Positions 8,736 to 17,382 are shown, numbered from the stretch's first letter. The stretch: DNA of 64,000 bases from Streptomyces griseoloalbus (GCA_014650015.1 BMUD01000007.1:1-64000); one strand, 5' to 3'. Notes: generated by a model not told the origin, from the sequence alone. Made by a program: numbers and translations.

Positions 8736-9157
8736 ACGACGATGGCCTCCTTGGTCTCCGCGCCGGAACGGGTGAACGTCGCGCTCCACGAGACCTTGTC
8801 GTTGTTCCCGCCGCCCTGGTCACCGAGGTTGACGCGGGCGTTCCACACGATCCACTCGGTGTCACCGTCGTAATGAAACCTGATCTTGATCAGGGACGCG
8901 TTCCCCAGCAGCTCGGAAGCGGCCTCGACACGCTGCTGTCCGGGGTCGGTGGAGTTGCGGATCCCTTCCAACTCCAGCTCCTTGCCGATCTGCATTTTCT
9001 GCGACTCGGCCTGACCCTGGGACGCGAAGGTGGTGGTGTCGGCGGTCTCCTCCTCGTGACTCTTGGAGAAGGTGTTGATGTCGCCGATCTCCAGCCACGT
9101 TGCCGGAGTCTCGGACTCGATCTCGAATACACAGTCGCGGGCGTTGTGCTGTGCCAT
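8732..9157 (-). CDS. Major tail tube protein
   Basis: A 141-residue protein whose rings stack to form the tail tube. It opens with DCVFEIESETPATWLEIGDI, goes through a Thr/Ser-rich loop (SKSHEEETADTTTFASQGQ) and ends in beta strands including SLIKIRFHYDG and NDKVSWSATFTRSGAET, the gpV-like or phage-tail-tube pattern. It lies between tail terminator and tail chaperone genes in canonical order. The start ATG 9157 follows GAAGGAGGG. Its end overlaps the chaperone start by four bases. Confidence 0.88.
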   Translation of the reverse strand: MAQHNARDCVFEIESETPATWLEIGDINTFSKSHEEETADTTTFASQGQAESQKMQIGKELELEGIRNSTDPGQQRVEAASELLGNASLIKIRFHYDGDTEWIVWNARVNLGDQGGGNNDKVSWSATFTRSGAETKEAIVV

Positions 9158-9227
9158 GGGGCCCTCCTTCGGGCATGGGTGAGAGCCCGTACGCGCGCGG
9201 CGCCGGGCGAGGTGAGAGAGGGGGGGA

Positions 9228-9650
9228 CTACACGCGGTGTGTGCTGACGTTGCGCACGTTCAGCCGGAAGTTGCACACGTGCTCGTGACGGCCGGTCGAG
9301 TCCTGCCCCATGTACGAGGGCGCGGCCTGGATCGCCACGGCCAGCTGTAGGAAGGTGCCGTCCGGCAGGGTAACCGGGCCGAGACCGTGCAGCTCGTCCC
9401 GGATCGCCGCGCACGTCGCGCGGGAGGGCCGCGGGTCCGTCCCCCCGCGAGTACGGACCTGAAGCGACACCTCGTCCCACCCGAGCTTCGAGTCGGATTC
9501 GGGGCCGCCGTACAGGGTCAGCGCGACCGCCTCGTCAGGGCGGCTGGGCATCGTCTCGATGAAGGCGTTCCCGGTGATGCCGTCGGGGTCGTAGGACAGC
9601 AGGCCGCGCGCCTCCAGGTGCTGGGCGATGCCGTCGAGTAGATCAGCCAC
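9228..9650 (-). CDS. Tail terminator / minor capsid-type completion protein
   Basis: A 140-residue protein starting MADLLDGIAQHL and containing ETMPSRPDEAVALTLYGG and RHEHVCNFRLNVR. The pattern of an N-terminal helix, a proline-rich turn with P-x-x-P and an alternating beta core fits tail terminator proteins that cap the tube before head joining. It overlaps the preceding gp10-like gene by 8 bases and lies directly before the tail tube gene. The start is fixed by this overlap. Function is inferred from gene order and pattern. Confidence 0.72.
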   Translation of the reverse strand: MADLLDGIAQHLEARGLLSYDPDGITGNAFIETMPSRPDEAVALTLYGGPESDSKLGWDEVSLQVRTRGGTDPRPSRATCAAIRDELHGLGPVTLPDGTFLQLAVAIQAAPSYMGQDSTGRHEHVCNFRLNVRNVSTHRV

Positions 9651-9993
9651 GCAGCCACCTCCGCAGCGACACCTGCATCAGCCGCAGGACGACGTCCCGT
9701 TCGCTGTTCATGGGCGTTTCCAGGTACTTGGCCTGACGCCCCGGGAGGTGCTTCCAGGTCAGTTCCTCGTGCTGCCGGACCGCATACACCGTGTCGAACG
9801 TGATCGCGCCGTTCATGCCGTCCCGCACCACCCGGCCGGACCGCTCCAGCGTGCCCTCCTCCAACGGCACAATTCTGCGGGCCTCGCCGAGGACGTGCTC
9901 CAGGCCCCGCTGGAGCCCCTCCTCAGCGAGCCTGCGCCCGCGGGACGTCCATTGCCGGCGGCCGTCGAACCTGAACCGCGTGTACTGCGCCAC
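9643..9993 (-). CDS. HK97 gp10-like head-tail joining protein
   Basis: A 116-residue protein starting at GTG 9993 (VAQYTRFRF). It carries the signature of gp10-like neck or tail-completion proteins: a helix, then ARRIVPLEEGTLERSG, a beta pair, and YAVRQHEELTWKHLPG followed by AKYLETPM. The longer frame back to 10206 would overlap the upstream gene and has shadow composition. It acts at the head-tail interface during assembly. Neighbours are the head closure gene (10 bases upstream) and tail terminator (8-base overlap). Confidence 0.78.
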   Translation of the reverse strand: MAQYTRFRFDGRRQWTSRGRRLAEEGLQRGLEHVLGEARRIVPLEEGTLERSGRVVRDGMNGAITFDTVYAVRQHEELTWKHLPGRQAKYLETPMNSERDVVLRLMQVSLRRWLRG

Positions 9994-10003
9994 TGCCGCC
10001 CCC

Positions 10004-10333
10004 TCACTCCATCTGCACTTCGAGGTGATCAGGGGTTGGCAGCCCGCCGCCGTCGATCGGTTCCGCACCGATGACCGTTGTCGTCCGGCCGTCGGGCAAG
10101 GTAACCCGGGACTCCGGCGGAAAGGCGTCGACTGCATCAAGGCCGGTGCGGAACGTGGCGGTGCTGGTGACCTCGTTGCCGTTCTGGTCCCGAACGACGC
10201 GGACACGTCGCTCCAGCAGGCCCTTCACGACCTCCTCCGGGCCGTACTGCTTCCCGTAGGCCGATGACCCGAGGTACGCCTCCACGGTCACCTCGTGCCG
10301 TTTCAGGAAGCCGGGGAAGGCGTAGCCGCTCAC
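10004..10333 (-). CDS. Head closure (stopper) protein
   Basis: A 109-residue protein starting at GTG 10333, whose first bases overlap the stop of the connector gene (GTGA). It is mostly beta: HEVTVEAYLGSSAYGKQYGP, ERRVRVVRDQNGNEVTSTAT, then SRVTLPDGRTTTVIGAEPID. That pattern is shared by stopper proteins of the SPP1 gp16/HK97-neck type that seal the head after packaging. A longer frame to 10468 lacks coupling and reads as Arg/Pro-rich shadow. Assigned by order and fold-like pattern. Confidence 0.72.
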   Translation of the reverse strand: MSGYAFPGFLKRHEVTVEAYLGSSAYGKQYGPEEVVKGLLERRVRVVRDQNGNEVTSTATFRTGLDAVDAFPPESRVTLPDGRTTTVIGAEPIDGGGLPTPDHLEVQME

Positions 10334-10734
10334 GTCCACACCACCTGTTCCAGGCTCAGCTCCGCGAGGATCTCGGCGGCCTCCGGGGTGAGGACGGTGT
10401 CGTCGGCGGTCGCCACCGGCGCGGACTGCCGCGAGAACGACAGGCCACCGGCGGAGATCGACGTCCACGGCGACGCGGCCGGGTCGGAGGCGTCAATGGA
10501 CGCTGCCGCGTCCCGCGTCGCCCACACCTCCACCTGCGCGCACGTCGCGTCCCGGAACGCCTCCAGGACATCTGGGTCGGACGGGTAGCCGGACGCGTCC
10601 GTGTCGTACAGGGCCGCCTTCGTGGCCGCAGACACCAGACGAGAGGCCCGCGCCAGCAGCCGAGCAGCGTTCGCCGGGGCCGTCGTCCCGGTGTACGCCT
10701 CGTACTCCTCCACCGTGGCGAAGACGCGGGCCAT
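10330..10734 (-). CDS. Head-tail connector (adaptor) protein
   Basis: A 134-residue, mainly helical protein starting MARVFATVEEYEAYTG. The N-terminal helices (ARLLARASRLVSAATKAALY) and the central AFRDATCAQVEVWATR segment match the gp6/gp15-type adaptor that docks under the portal. It is followed by an overlapping stopper gene and preceded by capsid-associated genes, the expected order. The C-terminal half ends in an acidic helix (EAAEILAELSLEQ). Confidence 0.8.
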   Translation of the reverse strand: MARVFATVEEYEAYTGTTAPANAARLLARASRLVSAATKAALYDTDASGYPSDPDVLEAFRDATCAQVEVWATRDAAASIDASDPAASPWTSISAGGLSFSRQSAPVATADDTVLTPEAAEILAELSLEQVVWT

Positions 10735-10737
10735 CCG

Positions 10738-10938
10738 TCACGCCTCCTTCACGGGCGGCTTCGCCTTAGCGGTCGCCTGCGGCGTCGGCTCTGCGGCGGA
10801 CGCCGTCTGCTGCTCGCTGTCCTCCACGCGCTTCCACTCCTTCGAGGCGGCGAGCTGCTGGTCCCGCGGGGATCCCTCCACCGTGATCACGGTCTCGGCC
10901 ACCTCGTGGTCGTCGCCGCGGCGTTCGTACTTCGGCAT
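10738..10938 (-). CDS. Small hypothetical structural-module protein
   Basis: A 66-residue product starting MPKYERRGDDHEVAETV at ATG 10938, which shares its A with the stop of the upstream gene. The first half is a charged beta-like segment and the second is Ala/Pro/Lys-rich and probably disordered (ATAKAKPPVKEA). No motif is recognised. The coupling on one side and the 3-base gap to the connector gene on the other support that it is a real gene of the head operon. Confidence 0.6.
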   Translation of the reverse strand: MPKYERRGDDHEVAETVITVEGSPRDQQLAASKEWKRVEDSEQQTASAAEPTPQATAKAKPPVKEA

Positions 10939-11462
10939 CAGCCGTTCTCCTTCCGGCTGTACTGCTCGGCCAGCTGGTCGCGGGTGGCAGCCTCGGCGTC
11001 CTCCCGGGGCATGCCCTGCGAGACCGCGTAGTCCACCCACGTCGCCTTCGACGCGGAGCGGGCGGGCGGCTCCTGCCGGACCTCCGTCGCGGCCACCAGA
11101 CCGTCACCGTCGGGGTTCTCCACCACCGGCGGCGCCCCGATGCCCGGAGCCACGACGAGCGGCCCGTGCGGGTTGGCCAGGCCGGCGTTCGACGGCGGAA
11201 CGTCACCCGGCTGCGGGTCGACCGCCGCGTCCCGCAGCGGCGCCGTGTCCGGCACGTCCTGCACGAACCGCGGGTCGGGTACGTCCACCGTGCGCGCGGC
11301 GGGCGGGGTGTCGGTGTACGTCTCGCCGTCCACCGTGTAACCGGCGCCCTGGCAGTACGAGATGACCGCCGGGTCGTCGGTCTCCGCCACGCCGTCCTCG
11401 AAGTGGACGCCGCCCGGGCCGGTGCCGGTGAAACTGCGGTTGGGGCTTTCGATGCGTGCCAT
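10938..11462 (-). CDS. Capsid-associated hypothetical protein
   Basis: A 174-residue protein beginning MARIESPNRSFTGTGPGG at ATG 11462, with AGGAGG 7 bases upstream; an upstream extension to 11600 is out of context. Near residues 18-45 it has VHFEDGVAETDDPAVISYC, a phrase pattern seen in small proteins encoded after actinophage capsid genes. A Pro-rich middle leads to a C-terminal helix-turn-helix-like segment (KATWVDYAVSQGMPREDAEA) resembling SAP/Rho-N-like folds. Its place directly after major capsid suggests a head decoration or stabilising role, which is inference. Confidence 0.55.
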   Translation of the reverse strand: MARIESPNRSFTGTGPGGVHFEDGVAETDDPAVISYCQGAGYTVDGETYTDTPPAARTVDVPDPRFVQDVPDTAPLRDAAVDPQPGDVPPSNAGLANPHGPLVVAPGIGAPPVVENPDGDGLVAATEVRQEPPARSASKATWVDYAVSQGMPREDAEAATRDQLAEQYSRKENG

Positions 11463-11476
11463 GGTCAGGCCTCCTG

Positions 11477-12481
11477 TCAGGCGCTCTTGATGTTCCGGAA
11501 CACGCCCGCGGCCTTCGTCGCCTTCAGCACGACGGCCAGGGGGCCCATCTCGACCTCGCCGGTCTTCACGGCGCCCGCGCGCTCGAAGTCGGGCAGCCAC
11601 GTCTGCACGAGGTCCCCGACGACGGAGACGCCGTGGAATCCGTCGAGGCCGTAGCGGACGGCGTACAGGTCACCGAGACCGGTGATGTTGCCGCCGGCAC
11701 CGCCCGCGTCGGGGTCGCGCGTCACCAGCGGGATGACGTCCGTGTTGCTGCCGGCCTTGGTCTTCAGGTCGACCAGGGAGACGCCGTTGTAGCGCATGAT
11801 CTCGCGGCCGAACGCGTCCTGCGTCTTGTCGTACTGGTCCGTCCACATGGCCAGCGCCTTGAAGAGGCTGAGGGTCTTGCGGTTGCCGTAGATGACATCC
11901 GGGGTCTCGTCCAGGGACGCGAGCCAGTCGTCCACGTGGCGCAGTGCGGCCATCGCGGTGGCCTTGTCGCCGATGGCCGTCCAGTCGACGTAGCCGGTGC
12001 TCTCGCCGTTGGAGAGGGGCAGGTACTCGGTGGATGTGCCGGTGAGGATCTTGCTGAGGCCGTCGAAGCCGTTGCTGTCGACGGCGGTGTCCCCGTTGAT
12101 CACGGCGTCCGCGAACTTCGCGCGGGCGGCCTTGATCTTCTGGGACATGTTCAGGGCGACCGCGCCGGATGCCGCCGCACCGATCCGGGCGACCACACGG
12201 TCCACCTGGAAGGCGCCACCGAGCGGCTTGAGGTCCACGGTGTACCGCTGCGTGGTGACCTCGGTGGGCGTGTACTCGGAGTTGATCGCGCGGAAGTCGG
12301 CGCTGACCTGCGTGATGAGGCGCCGGTATCCGTACGTCAGGGTGTCGCCGCCGGTGGGCGAGACGACGTCGTCGAACGTCATCCGGTTGAGGATGTCCGA
12401 CGACTTGGCGAACTCGTCGATGACCTGCACATCGACGTCGTCCGTCGCGTTGTTCTTCGCCTCCGCAAGGGTGACGGGCAT
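11477..12481 (-). CDS. Major capsid protein (HK97 fold)
   Basis: A 334-residue protein starting MPVTLAEAKNNATDDVDVQ. The N-terminal arm, the central PLGGAFQVDRVVARIG segment, NGDTAVDSNGFDGLSKIL and the C-terminal LYAVRYGLDGFHGVSV are typical of capsid proteins of actinobacterial siphoviruses, including the family-specific motif where a strand with RYG/DGFHG leads into the A domain. It follows a scaffold-like gene by 15 bases. No separate prohead protease gene is seen nearby, so maturation cleavage, if any, is not explained. Confidence 0.88.
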   Translation of the reverse strand: MPVTLAEAKNNATDDVDVQVIDEFAKSSDILNRMTFDDVVSPTGGDTLTYGYRRLITQVSADFRAINSEYTPTEVTTQRYTVDLKPLGGAFQVDRVVARIGAAASGAVALNMSQKIKAARAKFADAVINGDTAVDSNGFDGLSKILTGTSTEYLPLSNGESTGYVDWTAIGDKATAMAALRHVDDWLASLDETPDVIYGNRKTLSLFKALAMWTDQYDKTQDAFGREIMRYNGVSLVDLKTKAGSNTDVIPLVTRDPDAGGAGGNITGLGDLYAVRYGLDGFHGVSVVGDLVQTWLPDFERAGAVKTGEVEMGPLAVVLKATKAAGVFRNIKSA

Positions 12482-12496
12482 GTGGTGCTCCTAGGG

Positions 12497-13279
12497 TCAG
12501 CCGCCGAGCTTGGCGGCGATGGCGTCGTGCAGTGAGGTGGGGCGGCGCTGGGTTCCGGGCCCGCCGGTGAAGTCGCCCCCGCCCCGCCGCGGCGCCAGGC
12601 CCGTGCGGAGCTTCGGGTTCGCGTCGAGGGCCTCCGTGATGGCGGCCTCGACCTCCTTGTTGAACGCCTCGGGTTTCGAGACGTCGATGCTGTCGATCTT
12701 GTCGCAGAACTTGCGGGAGTCGAGGAGGGCGTCCGCATCCGCGCCGAGCCGCAGCGCCGTCTTGTAGACGTGCAGCTCGATCGCCGCGGACGCGGCCTGC
12801 TCCTGCGCCGCGGTGAGCGACGTCTGCGACTGGGTGAGCTGACGGGTCAGTTCCTCCGGGGTCGGGGGCTTCTCGGCGTCCAGCCCGACCGCCTTGCTGA
12901 TCGTGGCGAGCAGCTCCTGACGCGCCTCCTCAGCAGCGTTGGCCTTCGCCACCGTGCGGGACTTGCCGGCCTCCTCGCGGGCGTCCCGGATGACCTTCGC
13001 GACCGGCTCGGGCAGGGAGTCGACCTTGCCGTCCCACGAGAAGTTCGCCCACGGGTCCGATCCGGCCTGCGATCCGGTCTGTCCAGGCTGCTGTCCGCCC
13101 TGGTCACCGGGCGCCCCGGACAATTCGGATCCGCCGTCACCGGCCGCGCCGCTGCCGGATCCGGATCCGCCGCCGTCCCCTCCGTCGGCGTAGACGACGG
13201 GGGAGAAAGGGCCGTGACCGTAGGGGTGCGCCCATCCGGCACCGTCCAGGCGCACACGGGCAAGGGTCTTCTTGTGCAT
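12497..13279 (-). CDS. Capsid scaffolding protein
   Basis: A 260-residue protein with a Gly/Ser/Asp-rich N-terminal 75 residues, a long charged helical centre (about 90-205, including KANAAEEARQELLATISKAV and LTRQLTQSQTSLTAAQEQ) and a basic Gly-rich C-terminus ending LHDAIAAKLGG. This matches scaffold proteins that line the procapsid and are lost before packaging. It directly precedes major capsid. ATG 13279 follows GGGAGGG at good spacing. No protease motif is visible. Confidence 0.8.
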   Translation of the reverse strand: MHKKTLARVRLDGAGWAHPYGHGPFSPVVYADGGDGGGSGSGSGAAGDGGSELSGAPGDQGGQQPGQTGSQAGSDPWANFSWDGKVDSLPEPVAKVIRDAREEAGKSRTVAKANAAEEARQELLATISKAVGLDAEKPPTPEELTRQLTQSQTSLTAAQEQAASAAIELHVYKTALRLGADADALLDSRKFCDKIDSIDVSKPEAFNKEVEAAITEALDANPKLRTGLAPRRGGGDFTGGPGTQRRPTSLHDAIAAKLGG

Positions 13280-13305
13280 GCTGTGCCCTCCCGGGGCAAC
13301 GAAGG

Positions 13306-13324
13306 GGCCCGCGCCAGGCGGGCC
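13306..13324. terminator. Short GC hairpin upstream of scaffold gene
   Basis: GGCCCGC and GCGGGCC form a perfect 7-bp stem with a 5-base loop in the gap between the DUF3560 gene and the scaffold gene. It could attenuate read-through or protect the capsid-gene transcript from decay; there is no U-run. Confidence 0.35.
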
Positions 13325-13342
13325 TTGATGTGGTGAACTCGG

Positions 13343-14539
13343 TCAGCGGACCGGAGGCAGGTTGCGTCGGCGGTTCTCACGCCGTAGGGCGCTCGCCACG
13401 TCGTAAAGCAGGCTCTTGTCCGGCCTGCTCATCGGGGTGCCGTTCTCTTCCACGGCCCTCGTCAGGGCCAGCACGAGCTGAAGGTTCCGGTTCACGTTCT
13501 CGTCACTCATGCGACGCAAGCGCATGCCCTCAACGCCCTCGGGCCGCTGTCCCATCATGAAAGAGCCCTGATGGGCTCCCCGGTTCAGCTTTCGGACCTC
13601 GTCCATGCCCTTCTGGACCGCTGCGTGCCGACGCTCGATCTCTCGTCGAACCGCTTCGTGTCGCAGGTCGTCCGCCCGGGTGCGGCCGGTGCTGGTGCTG
13701 CTGCCCGGACGGTAGGCCTCCTCGAACGCCTGAAGCTGGCCCATGTTCATCTTGGCCGTCTGGGCCTTGGTGGCCTCCAGCGTCCGTTCTTCCTCCGCCG
13801 TGAACCCGGCTGCCGCGCGCTGCTCGCCGTCGCTCTGCTGGCCCTTCGCAGGATCCGGCGTACCGGTGGCGGGTCGGTCGGCTCCCGGGTCGCTGCTCGT
13901 CTCGCCGTCGCGGGTACGGGAAAGAACCTTGTCGTAGGGGATGGACTTGTTGTCCATGCCCGCGTGCCCGCGGCTCACCGTGACCGACTTCGCGTTCGCC
14001 CGCACCACCTGATACGACTCGCCCGGCCGCCCCGCCCGGCCAATCTGGACGATGTCCCCGGCCTGGAAATCGCCCTTGCCCCACGGGCGGGACCGCGCGG
14101 CGCGCATCTCCGCGCCCTGTGCCTCTGCCTGCGCCGTCCGCACCTCTGCCTCTGCCCGCTTCGCCGTCTCCGTGGCAGCGATGGCGCGGCGCGTCCGCGA
14201 GTCCGCGCGGGACCGGTCGCGCAGCGCGGAGCGCTCGGAGTAGTGCCCAGTCAGGATCTTCTGTCCGCCCGCGAACCGGCCGTAGGCGTCAGATGCGGAC
14301 TGGTTCGCCCGGTCGGCGCTCTCACGGGCCGCCGCAGCGCGCTTTTCAGCCGCCTGGACCCGGGCCCGAGCGCCGCGCACCTCGGGCGGCTCGGCGGGCC
14401 TCTTGCTCTTGTCCTTCCGCCCCTTCGCGGCCAGCTTCGCGAACGCCTTGCCGTGCTTCTTCCTGCCGATCCACGCGGCGAGCGCTTCCGGATCCCGCGC
14501 GCCCTCCCGGGCGAGCTTCGCGACGAACGCCTTACCCAT
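13343..14539 (-). CDS. DUF3560-like protein in the head module
   Basis: A 398-residue, strongly basic and helical protein. Near residues 85-145 it carries GGQKILTGHYSERSALRDR followed by a long Arg/Ala helix, the hallmark of DUF3560 proteins (GxPILxGHHSE pattern). A small beta domain follows (about 165-210: GDFQAGDIVQIGRAGRPG, SYQVVRANAKSVTV), also common in DUF3560 proteins of mobile elements. The C-terminal 140 residues have the helical MNMGQLQAFEEAYRPGSS and the conserved-looking RRMSDENVNRNLQLVLAL. DUF3560 proteins usually occur in plasmids and integrative elements, so a copy between minor capsid and scaffold is unexpected; a packaged, ejected DNA-binding protein is one possibility. Confidence 0.7.
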   Translation of the reverse strand: MGKAFVAKLAREGARDPEALAAWIGRKKHGKAFAKLAAKGRKDKSKRPAEPPEVRGARARVQAAEKRAAAARESADRANQSASDAYGRFAGGQKILTGHYSERSALRDRSRADSRTRRAIAATETAKRAEAEVRTAQAEAQGAEMRAARSRPWGKGDFQAGDIVQIGRAGRPGESYQVVRANAKSVTVSRGHAGMDNKSIPYDKVLSRTRDGETSSDPGADRPATGTPDPAKGQQSDGEQRAAAGFTAEEERTLEATKAQTAKMNMGQLQAFEEAYRPGSSTSTGRTRADDLRHEAVRREIERRHAAVQKGMDEVRKLNRGAHQGSFMMGQRPEGVEGMRLRRMSDENVNRNLQLVLALTRAVEENGTPMSRPDKSLLYDVASALRRENRRRNLPPVR

Positions 14540-14560
14540 CGTCAGCCTCCTCGGCAGCGG

Positions 14561-15703
14561 TTAGCGAGCGGCGCCGATCTGCTCGCGTGCTGGCTTGCGG
14601 CGTAGGTGTTCGTGCGCGGCAACGTGCTCGCGCTGCGCCTTCTGCCACTCGCGGACCTTCGCCCCGGCAGTCCGGCGCGCAGCGTCGTCCATGGCGGCGG
14701 CCTGTCGGCGCTTCCACCGCCGGATGTGCCGCTCGATCTCGCGTTGCCGCTGCGTGTCCTCGTAGGTAGTTCCTGGGGTGGAGTGGTCGGGTGGCCTGGT
14801 CGTCACCCCGGGCAGGTACGCCGAGAGGGAATGTCGACAGTTGGGGTGGAAGAGCCCGGCGGCCCGGGCCTCCAGGAGACTGCCGGCGACGTGTACGGGA
14901 ACGATCCGGGGCCGCCGCCGTAGGCGCCCGGTCGTTTCTGTCAGGTGTTCCGCCTGTACCGTGTGCGGCCCGGACTGCCCGGACAGGGTGAGCGTCTCGC
15001 CCTCCCACGGCCGGCACACCTCGCACTCCAGCGGTGCGTTCGACACGATGACCAGGCCTACGCCGATCTCGGCGAGCGCATCGACGTGCCCCTCGATGGC
15101 GGCGCGGGCGGTGACGGACCGGACGGCCATCTCCGCGTACGAAGCCATGTCCCAGGAGCGGCCGGCCTTGTCGACAAAGCCGGTGATCCCGCGGTTCGCG
15201 AACTGGTCCAGGGCTCGTTGTGACGCCTGTCGGCGGGTGAGCCCACCCAGGAGGGTGGACGCGGATACGCGGGAGGTGATCGACCGGTAGACGTCGACCA
15301 CGACCCGGGTGATCCGCGCGTACACGGGCCGGGTGTCCTCCGCCAGGGATGCGGCGAGCCGGTCCACGGCGGGGGCATTCGGCAGGGCGTCGCGGGCGGC
15401 CAGCTCCCGGCCGATGTCCAGCGCGCCCAGCTCCGCAACGGCGGCCTGACGGCCCCGGTTGTATGCCTCCACCAGCGCGCGCCGCACGGCCCCGTCGGTG
15501 TCCTGCTGGAGCGCCTGGGCCACGGTCTCCACGGCCTCGCGCAGGTTGCCGATGGCGGCGAGCTTCAGCTCAGCCCACCGGGGCGACTCGATGTCGGCTG
15601 CGAGCGCCGCGGCCAGCTTCTCCAAGAGCGCGGCCTCGGCATCCTGGTAGAGCTGGGCTACCTCATGCGCGAGGTTCTCCGCCATCGCTGGGGACACCGG
15701 CAT
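14561..15703 (-). CDS. Phage minor capsid protein 2 (MuF-type head protein)
   Basis: A 380-residue protein. The N-terminal 200 residues are helical and contact the portal in this family. Residues about 205-300 hold the cysteine/histidine core: LECEVCRPWEGETLTLSGQS and LFHPNCRHSLSAYLPG, diagnostic of minor capsid protein 2/MuF-like proteins. The C-terminal 80 residues are a long basic helix (RQREIERHIRRWKRRQAA). It overlaps the portal gene end by 41 bases, as is common for portal/minor capsid pairs. It is probably ejected with DNA or completes the procapsid at the portal vertex. Confidence 0.85.
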   Translation of the reverse strand: MPVSPAMAENLAHEVAQLYQDAEAALLEKLAAALAADIESPRWAELKLAAIGNLREAVETVAQALQQDTDGAVRRALVEAYNRGRQAAVAELGALDIGRELAARDALPNAPAVDRLAASLAEDTRPVYARITRVVVDVYRSITSRVSASTLLGGLTRRQASQRALDQFANRGITGFVDKAGRSWDMASYAEMAVRSVTARAAIEGHVDALAEIGVGLVIVSNAPLECEVCRPWEGETLTLSGQSGPHTVQAEHLTETTGRLRRRPRIVPVHVAGSLLEARAAGLFHPNCRHSLSAYLPGVTTRPPDHSTPGTTYEDTQRQREIERHIRRWKRRQAAAMDDAARRTAGAKVREWQKAQREHVAAHEHLRRKPAREQIGAAR

Positions 15704-17192
15704 TCGGCACCCCCTCGCCCTCGGCTCCGGTCTCGGTGGGGTCGTTGACGAGCTTCCCGGTCTCCTTCAGGATCCGTTCCGTCTCCTTGCGAACCGCGGT
15801 GTCGTCAAGATCCGGGGAGCGCATCCGCACCTTCGCCTCGGTGCTGATGGCCTCCGCCTGCGTGAGCAGCGCGAGGGTCTCCGCCGTGCTCTTGGGGTCC
15901 TCGCTCACGGAGTCCCCGAATTCGATCTTCGGGCGCTCCGGTTCGATGCGCGAGAAACCGAGCTGTCGATCCATCATCAACTGGACTTCGAGCATGTCGG
16001 CGAGGACCGGGCCCCAGTATCGGGCCTTCTTGTCCCGCGTGATCATCGACTTCCGCTCGCGGGCGACCACCTCGGTCGCGGTGACCGCGGCGTCCCCGTC
16101 CATGCCGAACGACTGCGCTGAGTACCCGGCCAGCTTCACCGCCTGCCGAACGATCGCCTCTGCGGTCCGCTGGTGCTCGTCCACCCTGATCAGGAACTGG
16201 TTTTGGGTGATCGACTCGCCGGACGTCGGGGGCGCATTGATCGCGGCCACGACCTCCTGATCCAGGTCGAACGTCGCGCCGAGGCCGGGCCCAGCGCTGT
16301 TGAGGTAGCCGGACGGGACGATCAGCCGGGCCTTCGCGAGCCGGATGTCCCGCAGCCACGACGTCCAGACCTCGTCCAGGGCGTGGAACAGGTGGTGTAC
16401 GCCCTGGTAGTCGGAGCGGCCGAGCGGGGAGCGGCGGTCCTGCCGGTCCGGCCCCATGTTCCGCACGTAGCCGGCCGTCAGACGGTTGATGCCCGTCACG
16501 ATGGTCTGTCCGTCGCCGCCCGGGGTGAGGGAATCGACGAGATCCGCGGTGGCCGGGTCCTCGGTGAGCGGCACCGCCCGGCCCAGGTTGGTCGTCGTGC
16601 CCTCGTACAGGGCGTGCAGGATGCGGCCGGACTCGTGCCGCTCCAGGTGCCGCAGTACGCGGACGCCGTCGGCGGCGACCTCCCGCCAGAACGTGACCGC
16701 GGTCAGGATGCCGCTGGACCACTCGGGGACGGCCGTGTCGGCGTGGTGCACAGTGAGGAGCGCCCGCTGGGCCAGGTCGGCGTTCCAGGTGACGCGCAGG
16801 TACGCACCGCGCAGCGCGGCGGCGACCTCGGCGGCCTCCAGCAGCGTGTTCGCGAGCCCGCCCGCTTCGGCCAGCTCCTCCAGCCGTTCCTGGGTCGCTG
16901 AGGTCTCCGTGGTGAGCGTCGGCGGCTCGGAGAACAGCAGATCGGCCGAGGTGGTGGCGATGTCTCCGGGCAGTGGGATGTGAAGTGAGTGGTCCGGGGC
17001 GTCGAGTCGCTTCGGTCGCTCCCAGAACCGCAGGAACCTGCCGGTCTCCGTGATCTCGGCACTCTTGGGCTGGTAGATGCGGCGGATCCGGTCCCGGTCC
17101 CCGGAGTACCAGGCGTCATCCACGGCCATGGACGCGAGGGGCCCGGCCATCTCCGGGGGCGGCCACGGCACGCCGTTCTCAGGCAGGGGCAT
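15663..17192 (-). CDS. Portal protein (SPP1 gp6-like)
   Basis: A 509-residue protein forming the dodecameric portal through which DNA is pumped. The pattern of wing, stem and clip is visible: RFWERPKRLDAPDHSLHIPL, a beta region with YLRVTWNADLAQRALLTVHH, HHLFHALDEVWTSWLRDIRL in the core helix, and the conserved TATEVVARERKSMITRDKKA near residue 405. ATG 17192, with AGGAGG 8 bases upstream, was preferred over the upstream frame start at 17231. It overlaps the small gene before it by 14 bases. Confidence 0.92.
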   Translation of the reverse strand: MPLPENGVPWPPPEMAGPLASMAVDDAWYSGDRDRIRRIYQPKSAEITETGRFLRFWERPKRLDAPDHSLHIPLPGDIATTSADLLFSEPPTLTTETSATQERLEELAEAGGLANTLLEAAEVAAALRGAYLRVTWNADLAQRALLTVHHADTAVPEWSSGILTAVTFWREVAADGVRVLRHLERHESGRILHALYEGTTTNLGRAVPLTEDPATADLVDSLTPGGDGQTIVTGINRLTAGYVRNMGPDRQDRRSPLGRSDYQGVHHLFHALDEVWTSWLRDIRLAKARLIVPSGYLNSAGPGLGATFDLDQEVVAAINAPPTSGESITQNQFLIRVDEHQRTAEAIVRQAVKLAGYSAQSFGMDGDAAVTATEVVARERKSMITRDKKARYWGPVLADMLEVQLMMDRQLGFSRIEPERPKIEFGDSVSEDPKSTAETLALLTQAEAISTEAKVRMRSPDLDDTAVRKETERILKETGKLVNDPTETGAEGEGVPNAGVPSDGGEPRA

Positions 17193-17382
17193 CGGGCGTG
17201 TCCTCCTGCTCTGTGGCGTCGTCCACGGCACGCTCGAGCATGTCTGGCACGTGGTCGTCGGCCCGGCCGAAGTCGGTTTCCATGGCCTCGGTCGACAGGT
17301 CGACGGTGGCGTGCCCGATCAGCTGCTCCTCGCCCTTCTCCCCGACCCGCATGAACACCGGAAGCCTCACAGTCATGGGCAT
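17179..17382 (-). CDS. Small hypothetical protein between terL and portal
   Basis: A 67-residue protein starting MPMTVRLPVFMRVGEKGEEQ at ATG 17382, which shares its A with the terL stop (TGATG), behind AGGAGG. The N-terminal half is beta-like with a basic/acidic alternation, and the C-terminal half is acidic (EQEDTPDAPA). Actinophages often have a short gene here whose product is not understood. The longer frame reaching 17709 lies inside terL and is a shadow. Confidence 0.65.
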   Translation of the reverse strand: MPMTVRLPVFMRVGEKGEEQLIGHATVDLSTEAMETDFGRADDHVPDMLERAVDDATEQEDTPDAPA

